From: JAAFIP01 sp043774625 | GTDB lineage: Bacteria; Pseudomonadota; Gammaproteobacteria; Burkholderiales; Burkholderiaceae_C | Direction: 5' to 3' | Assembly: GCA_043774625.1 (NCBI GenBank) | Contig: JAYVTG010000097.1 | Location: forward strand, 84,309 to 148,308 | DNA: 64,000 nucleotides | In this document: piece by piece, positions 16,954 through 24,740 of the stretch | Numbering within the stretch: position 1 is the first letter of the stretch | How the letters are laid out: each line of letters begins with the position of its first letter | Translations under genes and position numbers: made by a program | Notes under the pieces: model-generated | What the model saw: the letters and a program-made list of their open reading frames with translations, nothing else | Database searches by the model: none | Told to the model about the DNA's origin: nothing

Positions 16954-17637
16954 ATGACTGACAAAGCAAAATTTGCACGAAGACTGGAACAATTCGTCAC
17001 TGAACTACGAGATCACGTCAGCAGTGAGGATGGTCAATGGACCGTCAAAGGATTTATCGACATTTTCAAGAATGTTTACACGATTTCGTCAGATACAAAG
17101 ATCGTATCAAAAATTCTTGAGATACACCTCTTTCCGAAAATTCTCGCATTTGCTCAGGCCAGCGGGTACAAAATTGTTCTCGCTGAGCATCAGAATTACT
17201 ACCCTGACATTTCATTTGTCAAAGCAAACGATGAGTCCGTAAGGTTCGCCGTTGACTTCAAAACGACGTACAGAAATCCCAAGAAACCGCATCTATGCAA
17301 TGGTTTTACGCTGGGATCACACGGTGAATATTTCGAGAATAGAACCAGCACCAAAAATATTCAGTTTCCCTACGGCAGCTACTCGGGGCATTTCTGTCTT
17401 GGAATCATTTATGACAGGGCAGAGGGAGCAACAATCGACGAGACAAAATCTCATGGCGTTGATGAATTGCATTCAATTACTTCTGTGGCAAGAGGTTTTC
17501 ATTTTTTCGTCACAGAAAAATGGAAAATTGCTAGTGACAAAGGCGGGAGCGGTAACACAGCCAACATCGGGAGCATCAACTACATCGCTGACATCATCGC
17601 TGGCAAGGGCATGTTCTCTAAGCTGGGAGAAGATTAG
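16954..17637 (+). pseudogene. EcoRV-like type II restriction endonuclease, 3' end disrupted
   Basis: Homologue of R.EcoRV, which cuts GATATC. The match includes SSDTKIVSKILEIHLFPKI, a PD near residue 86, a DFK near 102 in VDFKTTYRN (the PD...DxK catalytic site), FTLGSHGEYFENRTSTKNI and GSGNTANIGSI. After GKGMFSKLGED comes a TAG (17635-17637). The same frame then continues FDEYWMNYKK, which aligns with the EcoRV DEFLDYWRNY region, so TAG most likely replaced a Glu codon. Then an A6 run precedes another stop. In the neighbouring frame the sequence stays open (ITIQDGKGGTKKISTLREFV...DKKNGKT) to a TGA overlapping the methylase ATG at 17780. The ancestral gene therefore probably ended at 17782 and has lost about 50 C-terminal residues. 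The catalytic core is intact, so partial activity cannot be excluded. Confidence 0.85.
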
Positions 17638-17779
17638 TTTGATGAATATTGGATGAATTATAAAAAATAACTATCCAAGACGGAAAAGGCGGGACGAAGA
17701 AAATTTCCACACTACGCGAATTTGTTCAGTACAAAAACGGTGACGTTTCTATGGTGGTTGATAAAAAGAACGGCAAAAC

Positions 17780-18697
17780 ATGAGCGCAAAAGTTGGCGTG
17801 CCTCCGATTAAGTCACAGGGCATTAAAACGAAGCTTGTCCCCTGGATACAAAGCATCGTGCCTGAAGGCTTTAACGGAACATGGATTGAACCATTTATGG
17901 GCACGGGGGCTGTGGCATTTAATGTAGCCCCGCGTCGTGCAATCTTGTGCGATACAAACCCTCACCTTGTTAGTTTCTACACAGGTATAGCGTCAGGTGA
18001 AATAACACCGGAATTGGTCAAGGAATTTCTTACGCGCGAAGGGGAAACGCTGCTGTCCAAAGGCGACGATCATTATTACTACGTCAGAGACCGATTTAAT
18101 GCAGAACACTCCCCCCTCGATTTTCTATTTGTTAATCGTGCTGGATTCAATGGGATGATCCGCTTCAATAGAAAAGGTGGGTTTAATATTCCGTTTTGTA
18201 GAAAACCTCAACGATTTGCGCAGGCTTATGTAACCAAAATTGTCAATCAGGTTGCATGGGTTGGAAAAATAATTAAGGCAAAAGAATTTACTTTCAAATG
18301 CCAAGATTTCAAGAAAACGATACAGGACGCTTCACCGAACGACATAATTTATTGCGATCCCCCGTATATTGATCGGCATGTCGATTACTACAATGGGTGG
18401 GGTGATGTTCATGAACAAGGGCTCTTTAGCGAGCTTTCCGATTTTCAAGGCAAATTCATTCTGTCCACGTGGCATCACAATGATTATCGAGAAAATGAAT
18501 ATGTGAAATGTCTATGGTCGAAACATCATATTCTTACGCGAGAGCATTTTTATCATGTTGGCGGAAAAGAAGAGAATAGAAATCCTGTAATTGAAGCATT
18601 GGTTACCAACTTCACGACAACCTCAATCCTGCGGCGCGAAGAAAACCAAGTCCAATACATGTTGCTTGAGTCGCCTGAGGTATCTAGCGTGGCATGA
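17780..18697 (+). CDS. EcoRV-like adenine-N6 DNA methyltransferase
   Basis: A 305-residue D12-class (Dam-like) adenine methylase, the partner of the preceding EcoRV-like nuclease and predicted to protect GATATC. Motif X/I: PPIKSQGIKTKLVPWI and EPFMGTGAVAFN (SAM binding, about 38). The middle FVNRAGFNGMIRFNRKGGFN is typical of Dam/M.EcoRV target-recognition regions. Motif IV is DPPY near 193 (IIYCDPPYIDRH). It is complete, and its ATG overlaps the reconstructed nuclease stop (ATGA). Low GC compared with pyrD and scoB on either side suggests acquisition. With the nuclease damaged, this is probably now an orphan epigenetic methylase. The specificity is inferred from family resemblance only. Confidence 0.92.
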   Translation: MSAKVGVPPIKSQGIKTKLVPWIQSIVPEGFNGTWIEPFMGTGAVAFNVAPRRAILCDTNPHLVSFYTGIASGEITPELVKEFLTREGETLLSKGDDHYYYVRDRFNAEHSPLDFLFVNRAGFNGMIRFNRKGGFNIPFCRKPQRFAQAYVTKIVNQVAWVGKIIKAKEFTFKCQDFKKTIQDASPNDIIYCDPPYIDRHVDYYNGWGDVHEQGLFSELSDFQGKFILSTWHHNDYRENEYVKCLWSKHHILTREHFYHVGGKEENRNPVIEALVTNFTTTSILRREENQVQYMLLESPEVSSVA

Positions 18698-18825
18698 CAT
18701 GGCGCGGTCGTTCACCGGATGCTACGCAACAAAGCCGCGCAACGCCAGTTACCACTATGTTAAGGTTGTAAAAAACCTCCTCTCTAACGCTATATTGGCA
18801 AGCGCATGCAGGGGCATAAGCGTTA
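18692..18825 (+). other. attC-like sequences after the methylase gene
   Basis: First: GCATGACATGG...GGTCGTTCACCGG...CGCCAGTTACC...ATGTTAAGG (18692-18765), imperfect complementary arms ending in a GTTAAGG box. Second: TAACGCT (18785-18791) and AGCGTTA (18819-18825) facing each other. These look like integron attC relatives but are degenerate. The remaining 115 bases to scoB are unassigned. Confidence 0.35.
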
Positions 18826-18940
18826 TGGATAAGTCGTTAACGTTTTTCAAGCCTGGGGTTGGAGTTACCCCGTTTCCAAAGACAGTTCAGACTACCTAAA
18901 CCCTAACTGCAAAAATACATCCAAAACAGCGCGGACTGAA

Positions 18941-19582
18941 TCAGGCCAGCAACTTCACACCCGTCTTGCTCTGCGCAAACTCCAGCGTCACGCCACTGGC
19001 CAGTTCCATCACTTTCAGGCCTTGCAGGGTCACATCAAAAACGCCCAAGTCGGTGATGATGCGGTCCACCGCGCCCACGCCCGTTAATGGCAGCGTGCAG
19101 CTAGGCAAAATCTTCATGTCTTCGGTGCCGTCTTTCTTACGTGCGACGTGCTCCATCAGCACAATAACGCGCTTGACGCCCGCGACCAAATCCATCGCGC
19201 CGCCCATGCCTTTGACCATTTTGCCGGGGATCATCCAGTTGGCCAGGTCGCCGTGTTCGCTCACCTGCATCGCACCCAAAATCGACAGATTGATCTTGCC
19301 GCCGCGAATCATGGCAAAGCTGTCGTGGCTGCCAAAAATGCTGCTTCCCTTGATGGTGGTTACCGTTTGTTTGCCTGCGTTGATCAGGTCGGCGTCTACT
19401 TCTTCCTCAATCGGAAAAGGGCCAATGCCCAGCATGCCGTTTTCACTTTGCAGCCAAACTTCTTTGTCAGCCGGTACAAAGTTGGCCACCAGAGTGGGAA
19501 TGCCTATGCCCAGGTTGACGTAGAAACCGTCTTGCAGTTCGCTTGCGGCCTTGGCGGCCATTTGGTCTTGTGTCCATGCCAT
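18941..19582 (-). CDS. scoB: 3-oxoacid CoA-transferase subunit B
   Basis: Beta subunit of succinyl-CoA:3-ketoacid CoA-transferase, which moves CoA from succinyl-CoA to acetoacetate in ketone-body use. 213 residues. Diagnostic motifs are YVNLGIGIPTLVANFVP and SENGMLGIGPFP, where the Glu of SENG forms the CoA thioester. GGAMDLVAGVKRVIVLMEH and the C-terminal LTGVGAVDRIITDLGVFDV follow. ATG 19582 (MAWTQDQ) lies 2 bases after the scoA stop, so the two are coupled. The longer frame upstream is scoA out of frame. Confidence 0.97.
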   Translation of the reverse strand: MAWTQDQMAAKAASELQDGFYVNLGIGIPTLVANFVPADKEVWLQSENGMLGIGPFPIEEEVDADLINAGKQTVTTIKGSSIFGSHDSFAMIRGGKINLSILGAMQVSEHGDLANWMIPGKMVKGMGGAMDLVAGVKRVIVLMEHVARKKDGTEDMKILPSCTLPLTGVGAVDRIITDLGVFDVTLQGLKVMELASGVTLEFAQSKTGVKLLA

Positions 19583-19584
19583 GA

Positions 19585-20292
19585 TCAAACTCCTGCTTTC
19601 TCGGTGATGGTTCGCTTCTCGATCCGCTTTTCGGGCGTCGCGTTCAGCACAATGCGGTGCACGTAAATGCCGGGCAGGTGCACCTGGTCGGGCGCGATGT
19701 CGCCGGTTTCTACGATCTCTTCTACTTCCACAATGCACACCTTGCCCGCCATGGCCACAGCGGGGTTGAAGTTGCGCGCCGTCAGGCGAAACTGCAGGTT
19801 GCCAGACTTGTCTGCACGGTGCGCTTTGACGAAGGACACTTCGGGCACCAAAGCGCGTTCCATCACATAGGTTTCGCCGTCAAATTCGCGCAGCTCTTTG
19901 CCATCGGCAACCATGGTGCCCACGCCGGTCTTGGTAAAAAAGGCCGGAATGCCCGCACCGCCTGCGCGCAGCTTTTCGGCCAGCGTGCCCTGGGGCGTAA
20001 ATTCCAGTTCCAGTTCGTTGGCCAGGTATTGGCGTTCAAACTCCTTGTTTTCGCCTACATAGGACGAGATCATTTTTTTGATCTGGCGGGTTTGCAAGAG
20101 CTTGCCCAGGCCAAAGTCGTCTACGCCTGCGTTGTTGGATATAGCGGTGAGGTTTTTGACGCCGCTGTCTTTCAAGGCGTCAATCAGCGCTTCGGGAATG
20201 CCGCACAGGCCAAAGCCGCCCACGGCAATCAGTTGGCCATCTTGCACCACGCCTTTGAGCGCGGCGCTGGCCGAGGGATAAATCTTGTTCAC
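19585..20292 (-). CDS. scoA: 3-oxoacid CoA-transferase subunit A
   Basis: Alpha subunit of the CoA-transferase, cotranscribed with scoB. 235 residues with GGFGLCGIPEALIDAL (CoA-transferase motif 1), SNNAGVDDFGLGKLL, the GTLAEKLRAGGAGIPAFFT block and the late RNFNPAVAMAG motif. It diverges from a PAS-LuxR regulator gene; the 65-base gap contains a perfect ACTACGTAGT palindrome and a second TACGTAGT half, the likely operator. AGGAGAC lies just upstream of ATG 20292. Confidence 0.97.
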   Translation of the reverse strand: MNKIYPSASAALKGVVQDGQLIAVGGFGLCGIPEALIDALKDSGVKNLTAISNNAGVDDFGLGKLLQTRQIKKMISSYVGENKEFERQYLANELELEFTPQGTLAEKLRAGGAGIPAFFTKTGVGTMVADGKELREFDGETYVMERALVPEVSFVKAHRADKSGNLQFRLTARNFNPAVAMAGKVCIVEVEEIVETGDIAPDQVHLPGIYVHRIVLNATPEKRIEKRTITEKAGV

Positions 20293-20317
20293 AGAACTGT
20301 CTCCTTAAATGTTGCAG

Positions 20318-20352
20318 TACGATACTACGTAGTTGCATACGTAGTGTCACGT
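20318..20352. promoter_or_regulatory. Palindromic operator ACTACGTAGT between scoA and its regulator
   Basis: CGATACTACGTAGTTGCATA then CGTAGTGTCACG: one perfect 10-bp palindrome and one overlapping-type half site spaced about one helical turn apart. Likely binding site of the LuxR-type regulator encoded at 20358. Confidence 0.6.
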
Positions 20353-20357
20353 AATAT

Positions 20358-20936
20358 ATGACCCCACACATAGACTACCAATCCGCCTTCGATTTTGCAC
20401 CCATCGGCCTGGCCCTGTCACGCCACCGGCAAATGCTGGACTGCAACGCCGCGCTGTGCGACATGTTTGGCGCCACGCGCGACCAATTGATTGGCCAAAG
20501 CTTTGCCATTTTGTACCCCAGCCTGGTGGAATACGAGCGCACGGGCGCGCGCATAGCGCCCATCTTGGGGCAAGACGGCAACAAAGGCCGCTACGCGGAC
20601 GACCGGTTGATGAAGCGCGTGGGAAACGCCATGGGCCAGCTTGCAGGCGAAGTATTTTGGTGCCACGTGACAGGCCGCGCACTCAACCCCGCGCAGCCGC
20701 ACGAGGCGGGCATCTGGAGCTTTGAAGACTTGTCTGCGAGCCGAGTGGTGAAGGCCGAACTGACACCCAGAGAGCGCGAAGTAGCCGCCTGCATGCTGGG
20801 CGGTTTGACCAGCAAGCAGATCGGCAAGGTGCTGAGCATCAGCCACCGCACGGTGGAGATTTACCGCTCGCGTCTGATACACAAATACAAAGCCAGCACG
20901 ACAGCGGATTTGATACATAAGCTGATGGCGGGTTGA
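20358..20936 (+). CDS. PAS-domain LuxR-type transcriptional regulator
   Basis: A 192-residue one-component regulator. The PAS domain occupies about 10-125 (FAPIGLALSRHRQMLDCNAA, MFGATRDQLIGQSF), followed by a LuxR-type helix-turn-helix (LTPREREVAACMLGGLTSKQ, then SHRTVEIYRSRLIHKYKAS). There is no receiver domain, so a small ligand or redox state sensed by PAS probably sets activity. It is divergent from scoAB with palindromes in the gap, so it most likely controls ketone-body CoA transfer. The effector is unknown. Confidence 0.85.
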   Translation: MTPHIDYQSAFDFAPIGLALSRHRQMLDCNAALCDMFGATRDQLIGQSFAILYPSLVEYERTGARIAPILGQDGNKGRYADDRLMKRVGNAMGQLAGEVFWCHVTGRALNPAQPHEAGIWSFEDLSASRVVKAELTPREREVAACMLGGLTSKQIGKVLSISHRTVEIYRSRLIHKYKASTTADLIHKLMAG

Positions 20937-21022
20937 GTTTGCTATATATTCAATAGCGCCGCCGAACCGACGCAAAAAAACTAAAGCCAGCAAGTACGAT
21001 CAGATACACGGTAGCGCACCAA

Positions 21023-21041
21023 ATTGGCTTATTTCTTGCTT
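21023..21041 (+). promoter_or_regulatory. Possible sigma-54 promoter of amtB
   Basis: TTGGCTTATTTCTTGCT: GG at 21026-21027 and GC at 21038-21039, the exact GG-N10-GC spacing. Flanking GCACCAAA, CGGTGCG and GCACCAAAT resemble NtrC half sites (TGCAC...GGTGC). Nitrogen control of amtB is the norm. Confidence 0.5.
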
Positions 21042-21122
21042 TATTTCGGTGCGAAATAGAAAAATATCTATTCATGCACCAAATATAAGCATACTAATCA
21101 TTCAACCATCCAAAAGAGACAT

Positions 21123-22337
21123 ATGGAAGCACTAAAACAAGGCGTGCCTGCGGGCGCCGACACACTTTTTATCTTACTGGGCGCCATCATGGTGCTGGCC
21201 ATGCATGCAGGCTTTGCTTTTTTAGAGCTGGGCACCGTGCGCAAAAAGAACCAGGTCAACGCACTGGTCAAAATTTTGGTGGACTTTTCAGTGTCTACCG
21301 TGGCGTATTTCGTCGTGGGCTACGGCGTGGCTTATAGCACCAGCTTCTTTGTGGGTGCCGAAACGCTGGCTGCCAAAAACGGTTACGAGCTGGTCAAGTT
21401 TTTCTTTCTGCTGACCTTTGCAGCGGCTATTCCGGCCATCATCTCTGGCGGCATTGCCGAACGCGCCAAGTTTTGGCCGCAGTTGATTGCCACAGCAGTC
21501 ATCGTCGGCTTGGTGTACCCGTTTTTCGAAGGCATTGCCTGGAACAACGCCTTTGGCGTGCAGGACTGGATCAAGGCCGTCACCGGTGAGAACTTTAGAG
21601 ACTTTGCAGGCAGCGTGGTGGTGCACGCCGTGGGTGGCTGGATTGCCTTGCCCGCCGTGATCTTACTGGGCGCGCGCTATAACCGCTACAAAAAAGACGG
21701 CGCCATCTCTGCACACCCACCCTCTTCCATTCCCTTTCTTGCACTGGGCGCGTGGATTTTGTGCGTCGGCTGGTTTGGCTTTAACGTGATGAGCGCGCAA
21801 ACTCTGGACAAAGTGTCTGGCCTGGTGGCCGTGAATTCGCTCATGGCGATGGTGGGCGGCACAATCGTGGCGCTGGTGTTGGGCAAGAACGACCCCGGCT
21901 TTGTGCACAACGGCCCGCTGGCTGGTCTGGTGGCGGTGTGCGCTGGCTCAGACATCATGCACCCGCTGGGCGCGCTGGCTGTGGGCGGTATTGCTGCTGC
22001 TATTTTTGTAGTGATGTTCACCCTCACCCAAAACAAATGGAAGATTGATGATGTACTGGGTGTGTGGCCCTTGCATGGCCTGTGCGGTACCTGGGGCGGC
22101 ATTGCAGCGGGCATTTTTGGTACCAAGGCCTTGGGCGGCTTGGGTGGTGTGTCGTTTAGCGCGCAACTCATTGGCACGGCCATGGGCGTGGCTTGGGCAC
22201 TGGTAGGTGGCGTGATTGTCTACGGCGTTTTGAAGGCTGCGATGGGCTTGCGGATGAGCCAGGAAGAAGAGTTTGACGGCGCTGACCTGTCCATCCACAA
22301 GATCAGCGCTACACCGGAGCGCGAGGCGAACTGGTAA
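21123..22337 (+). CDS. amtB: Ammonium transporter
   Basis: A 404-residue inner-membrane ammonium channel of the Amt/MEP/Rh family with about eleven helices. Visible: MVLAMHAGFAFLELGTVRKK, GGIAERAKFWP, the pore DFAGSVVVHAVGGWIAL with a conserved His, GSDIMHPLGALAVGGIAAA, and DDVLGVWPLHGLCGTWGGIA with the second pore His. No signal peptide as such; the first helix is the N-terminus. glnK, often upstream of amtB, is not adjacent. A GG-N10-GC sigma-54-type site lies about 85 bases upstream. AGAGACAT precedes the ATG. Confidence 0.97.
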   Translation: MEALKQGVPAGADTLFILLGAIMVLAMHAGFAFLELGTVRKKNQVNALVKILVDFSVSTVAYFVVGYGVAYSTSFFVGAETLAAKNGYELVKFFFLLTFAAAIPAIISGGIAERAKFWPQLIATAVIVGLVYPFFEGIAWNNAFGVQDWIKAVTGENFRDFAGSVVVHAVGGWIALPAVILLGARYNRYKKDGAISAHPPSSIPFLALGAWILCVGWFGFNVMSAQTLDKVSGLVAVNSLMAMVGGTIVALVLGKNDPGFVHNGPLAGLVAVCAGSDIMHPLGALAVGGIAAAIFVVMFTLTQNKWKIDDVLGVWPLHGLCGTWGGIAAGIFGTKALGGLGGVSFSAQLIGTAMGVAWALVGGVIVYGVLKAAMGLRMSQEEEFDGADLSIHKISATPEREANW

Positions 22338-22370
22338 GGTGAGTAAATGCAGGTGGAGATGCAGGTGGGC

Positions 22371-23765
22371 TCAGTCCCACAGCAGAGCGCGCGGCGCGGG
22401 CAGCAGCCTCGCATCTTCTCCAAGTAGCTGCTCAGACGCTATATTTTTAGTAGCTGCTTGCGCACTATCTACGCTGGTATTGGCACTATTTCCTTGCGTA
22501 ACTGCTGACACGGCCGGGCAAACCCCCGTGCTGATGTAGTTCAGCGCTGCAGCAGTGCGCAGTTCTGCGGGGTCACCCAGCAAGTGCGTTAAATCGTCGC
22601 TTACGGCACAGGTGGCGGGTACTCCTGTGGTGGGTACGGCAATGCCATTGGCGTTGGAAAGTTCGGCGTTGACCGTGGCATAAGTAATACCGCAAGCTTC
22701 GCGCGGCTGGAATGCGTAGGGCTTGCCGTAGCTGGTGCTTCCAATGGTTACGACCTCTTTAAACGGCTTTAGGCTGTTGAGCACAAGCTCGCTGGCCGAT
22801 GCGGTGCCACCGGCGGTGATGATGACGATACGGCTCAAATTGTCCAGCGGCGCCGTGGGCAGCGTCGCGGTGCTGGACGTAAAGGTTTGAGCAAAATTAT
22901 TGGCAGACTTTTTATTGTTGAACTTGAAGTTGGCAAACACCTTGCCATTGAGTGACGAACCACCCAGCATACTGGCCAGGTTGCGTGCCACGTTGACGTC
23001 CCCGCCAGGGTTGTAGCGCAGGTCTAACACCACCTCACCCACGCCTGCTGAGCGAAAGTTGTCAATCACGCCGCCCAGTGCGGCGTTGCTGGAAGTGACG
23101 AATTCCTGATAAAGAACATAGCCCACCTTGGCACCATTGGGTGCCGTCAGTACTTTTGACTCCAGCACCGGGGTCAGCGGGTAATCGGCCGAGTTGACGG
23201 TAAAACTAATTTGCGTGCCATTCAGTTTTTTCACTACAAAGTCACGCGCGACACCCGCAGTACTCACCGATTGCAGTGCGCCATTGGCAATCTGCAGGGG
23301 GGTCAATCCGTTCACGCTGATGATGGAATCACCACGCTGCAGACCTGCCAAACCAACCGGACTTCGCGGTTCTACGGTCACCACCTTGAGCGTGGTCTTT
23401 ACATCATCCGTCCAAATTTGCGTGTAGCCGTATCCTGTGCGCCTGCCTTCGACAATCACCTGTGTGAACTGCGCCGTGCTCAACGCACCGCTGTATCGGT
23501 CAACAGGTTTGAAGAGCAAGGAGTTCAGATACTCTGCCATGGACGTGGCAGCTTCGTTGGGTGCCCCCTGTTTGTCATACCAAAAGTACTGGTCGTTCAT
23601 GTAGTCGCGCAACCATGCACGCTGACCTGAGACTTCGCAACTGGCTGGTGCCTGCGGATAGCCGCTGGCGTTGCTGCCCGAGTTGCCACCACCTCCTCCT
23701 CCACAAGCGCTAAGCAGCGCTACTAGCGCAGTCACTACACAGGCTTGTTTATTTTTCTGCTGCAT
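22371..23765 (-). CDS. S41-family serine peptidase, lipoprotein
   Basis: A 464-residue C-terminal-processing-type peptidase anchored as a lipoprotein (lipobox LLSAC near 19-23, then a Gly-rich linker). A PDZ domain around 120-190 (SPVGLAGLQRGDSIISVNG) precedes the S41 catalytic domain: LDLRYNPGGDV, and the nucleophile Ser in TAGGTASASELVLNSL, with Lys in STSYGKPY. The last about 30 residues include TSVDSAQAATKNIASEQ, written by an R60 copy at 22438-22493. It converges with amtB, whose stop is 34 bases away. The substrate is unknown. Confidence 0.88.
   Translation of the reverse strand: MQQKNKQACVVTALVALLSACGGGGGGNSGSNASGYPQAPASCEVSGQRAWLRDYMNDQYFWYDKQGAPNEAATSMAEYLNSLLFKPVDRYSGALSTAQFTQVIVEGRRTGYGYTQIWTDDVKTTLKVVTVEPRSPVGLAGLQRGDSIISVNGLTPLQIANGALQSVSTAGVARDFVVKKLNGTQISFTVNSADYPLTPVLESKVLTAPNGAKVGYVLYQEFVTSSNAALGGVIDNFRSAGVGEVVLDLRYNPGGDVNVARNLASMLGGSSLNGKVFANFKFNNKKSANNFAQTFTSSTATLPTAPLDNLSRIVIITAGGTASASELVLNSLKPFKEVVTIGSTSYGKPYAFQPREACGITYATVNAELSNANGIAVPTTGVPATCAVSDDLTHLLGDPAELRTAAALNYISTGVCPAVSAVTQGNSANTSVDSAQAATKNIASEQLLGEDARLLPAPRALLWD
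22438..22493 (+). repeat. R60 dispersed repeat copy in the S41 peptidase tail
   Basis: GCTATATTTTTAGTAGCTGC then TTGCGCACTATCTACGCTGG. Read on the minus strand as VDSAQAATKNIA, the same reverse frame as SVEYAQAATK at 39 kb. Confidence 0.85.
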
Positions 23766-23776
23766 GTGGTGGATCG

Positions 23777-24655
23777 TTACACTTTCAATAATTGATACAC
23801 CAAGGCATGCAAATGATGCGCAGGAGAGACCATTGCCTCCAAAATGTTGAAGTGGTTCAACCCCAGCAGTGCCTCACACACGGGCACGTGGGCGCTGCCC
23901 CAGGCAGTTTCTATCAACGCGTTGTGGCGCAAGAATTCTTCGCTTTCGTCTGCGCCACATACAGCGTACAGCGGCGCGCGGGGCCTGGCAAGATAGGCCG
24001 GGCTACAGCGCTGCACCACGCGTGCGGTGAGCTTTAAATCGGTTTGCACATACGGCGCGTGCATGAGCGGTGCCAGGTCATACAGACCCGAAATACTCAA
24101 TGCATTTCGCACCACATGGTGGGGCAAGCTAGGGTCAAAGCGCTCCCATTCACAGGCCGCCAGCATGGCAGCCAGATGCCCGCCTGCCGAGTGGCCAACC
24201 ACGGTAATGCGCGACGCGTCGCCGCCGTATTGGTCAATATTCTTGTACACCCAGGCCAGGCAACGCAGCATTTGGACGGTAATGTCTTCTATGGAGATAG
24301 TGCTTTGCGCACCGCACAGCGCATAGTTAGGCACCACCACACACACGCCCTGCTGGGTAAAGGCGGGGGCGATGAAGCTGTGGTCGGCCTTGTCCAGGCT
24401 GCGCCAGTAGCCGCCATGTACAAAAACCAGCACAGGCTGGCCAGTGCCCCCCGCTGGAAAAACATCCAGCCGTTCGGCGACAGACTCACCATAAGGCACA
24501 TCCAGCATGCAGGCCTGCCGCGTACGCACCTGCTGCGACGCACTTTGCCAGTCTTGCACGTGGCGCGTTAAAAAATCGGGTACGCGCAAGCGGTTGTTGT
24601 ATTGCGCATCCAGGTACGCGGCGTCGGTCTGTTGGGGGGAAGATAGTTTTGGCAT
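23777..24655 (-). CDS. Alpha/beta hydrolase (kynurenine-formamidase-like)
   Basis: A 292-residue cytoplasmic alpha/beta-hydrolase of the BD-FAE/HSL-like group. Oxyanion motif HGGYW (VFVHGGYWRSLDK), nucleophile elbow GHSAGGH with Ser, an acid in the GADESEEFLR region, and the catalytic His in LLGLNHFNI. The N-terminal YLDAQYNNRLRVPDFL is characteristic of the kynurenine formamidase-like branch, but no tryptophan-degradation genes are nearby, so the substrate stays open. ATG 24655 was chosen; the longer TTG 24676 has no ribosome site either. A short gap separates it from the divergent dioxygenase gene. Confidence 0.85.
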   Translation of the reverse strand: MPKLSSPQQTDAAYLDAQYNNRLRVPDFLTRHVQDWQSASQQVRTRQACMLDVPYGESVAERLDVFPAGGTGQPVLVFVHGGYWRSLDKADHSFIAPAFTQQGVCVVVPNYALCGAQSTISIEDITVQMLRCLAWVYKNIDQYGGDASRITVVGHSAGGHLAAMLAACEWERFDPSLPHHVVRNALSISGLYDLAPLMHAPYVQTDLKLTARVVQRCSPAYLARPRAPLYAVCGADESEEFLRHNALIETAWGSAHVPVCEALLGLNHFNILEAMVSPAHHLHALVYQLLKV

Positions 24656-24740
24656 AACTGTTAAGCTATAGTGCAAATGCTTGCTTATAGTAACCGTTGC
24701 GGTAAACTAATTGCAACAGGACAACCCGTAGGAGACCAGC

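Noticed and set aside
20938..20975. TGCTATATATTCAATAGC after the LuxR gene as an R60 copy
   Set aside because: Only the left GCTAT/ATAGC arm is present; not counted.
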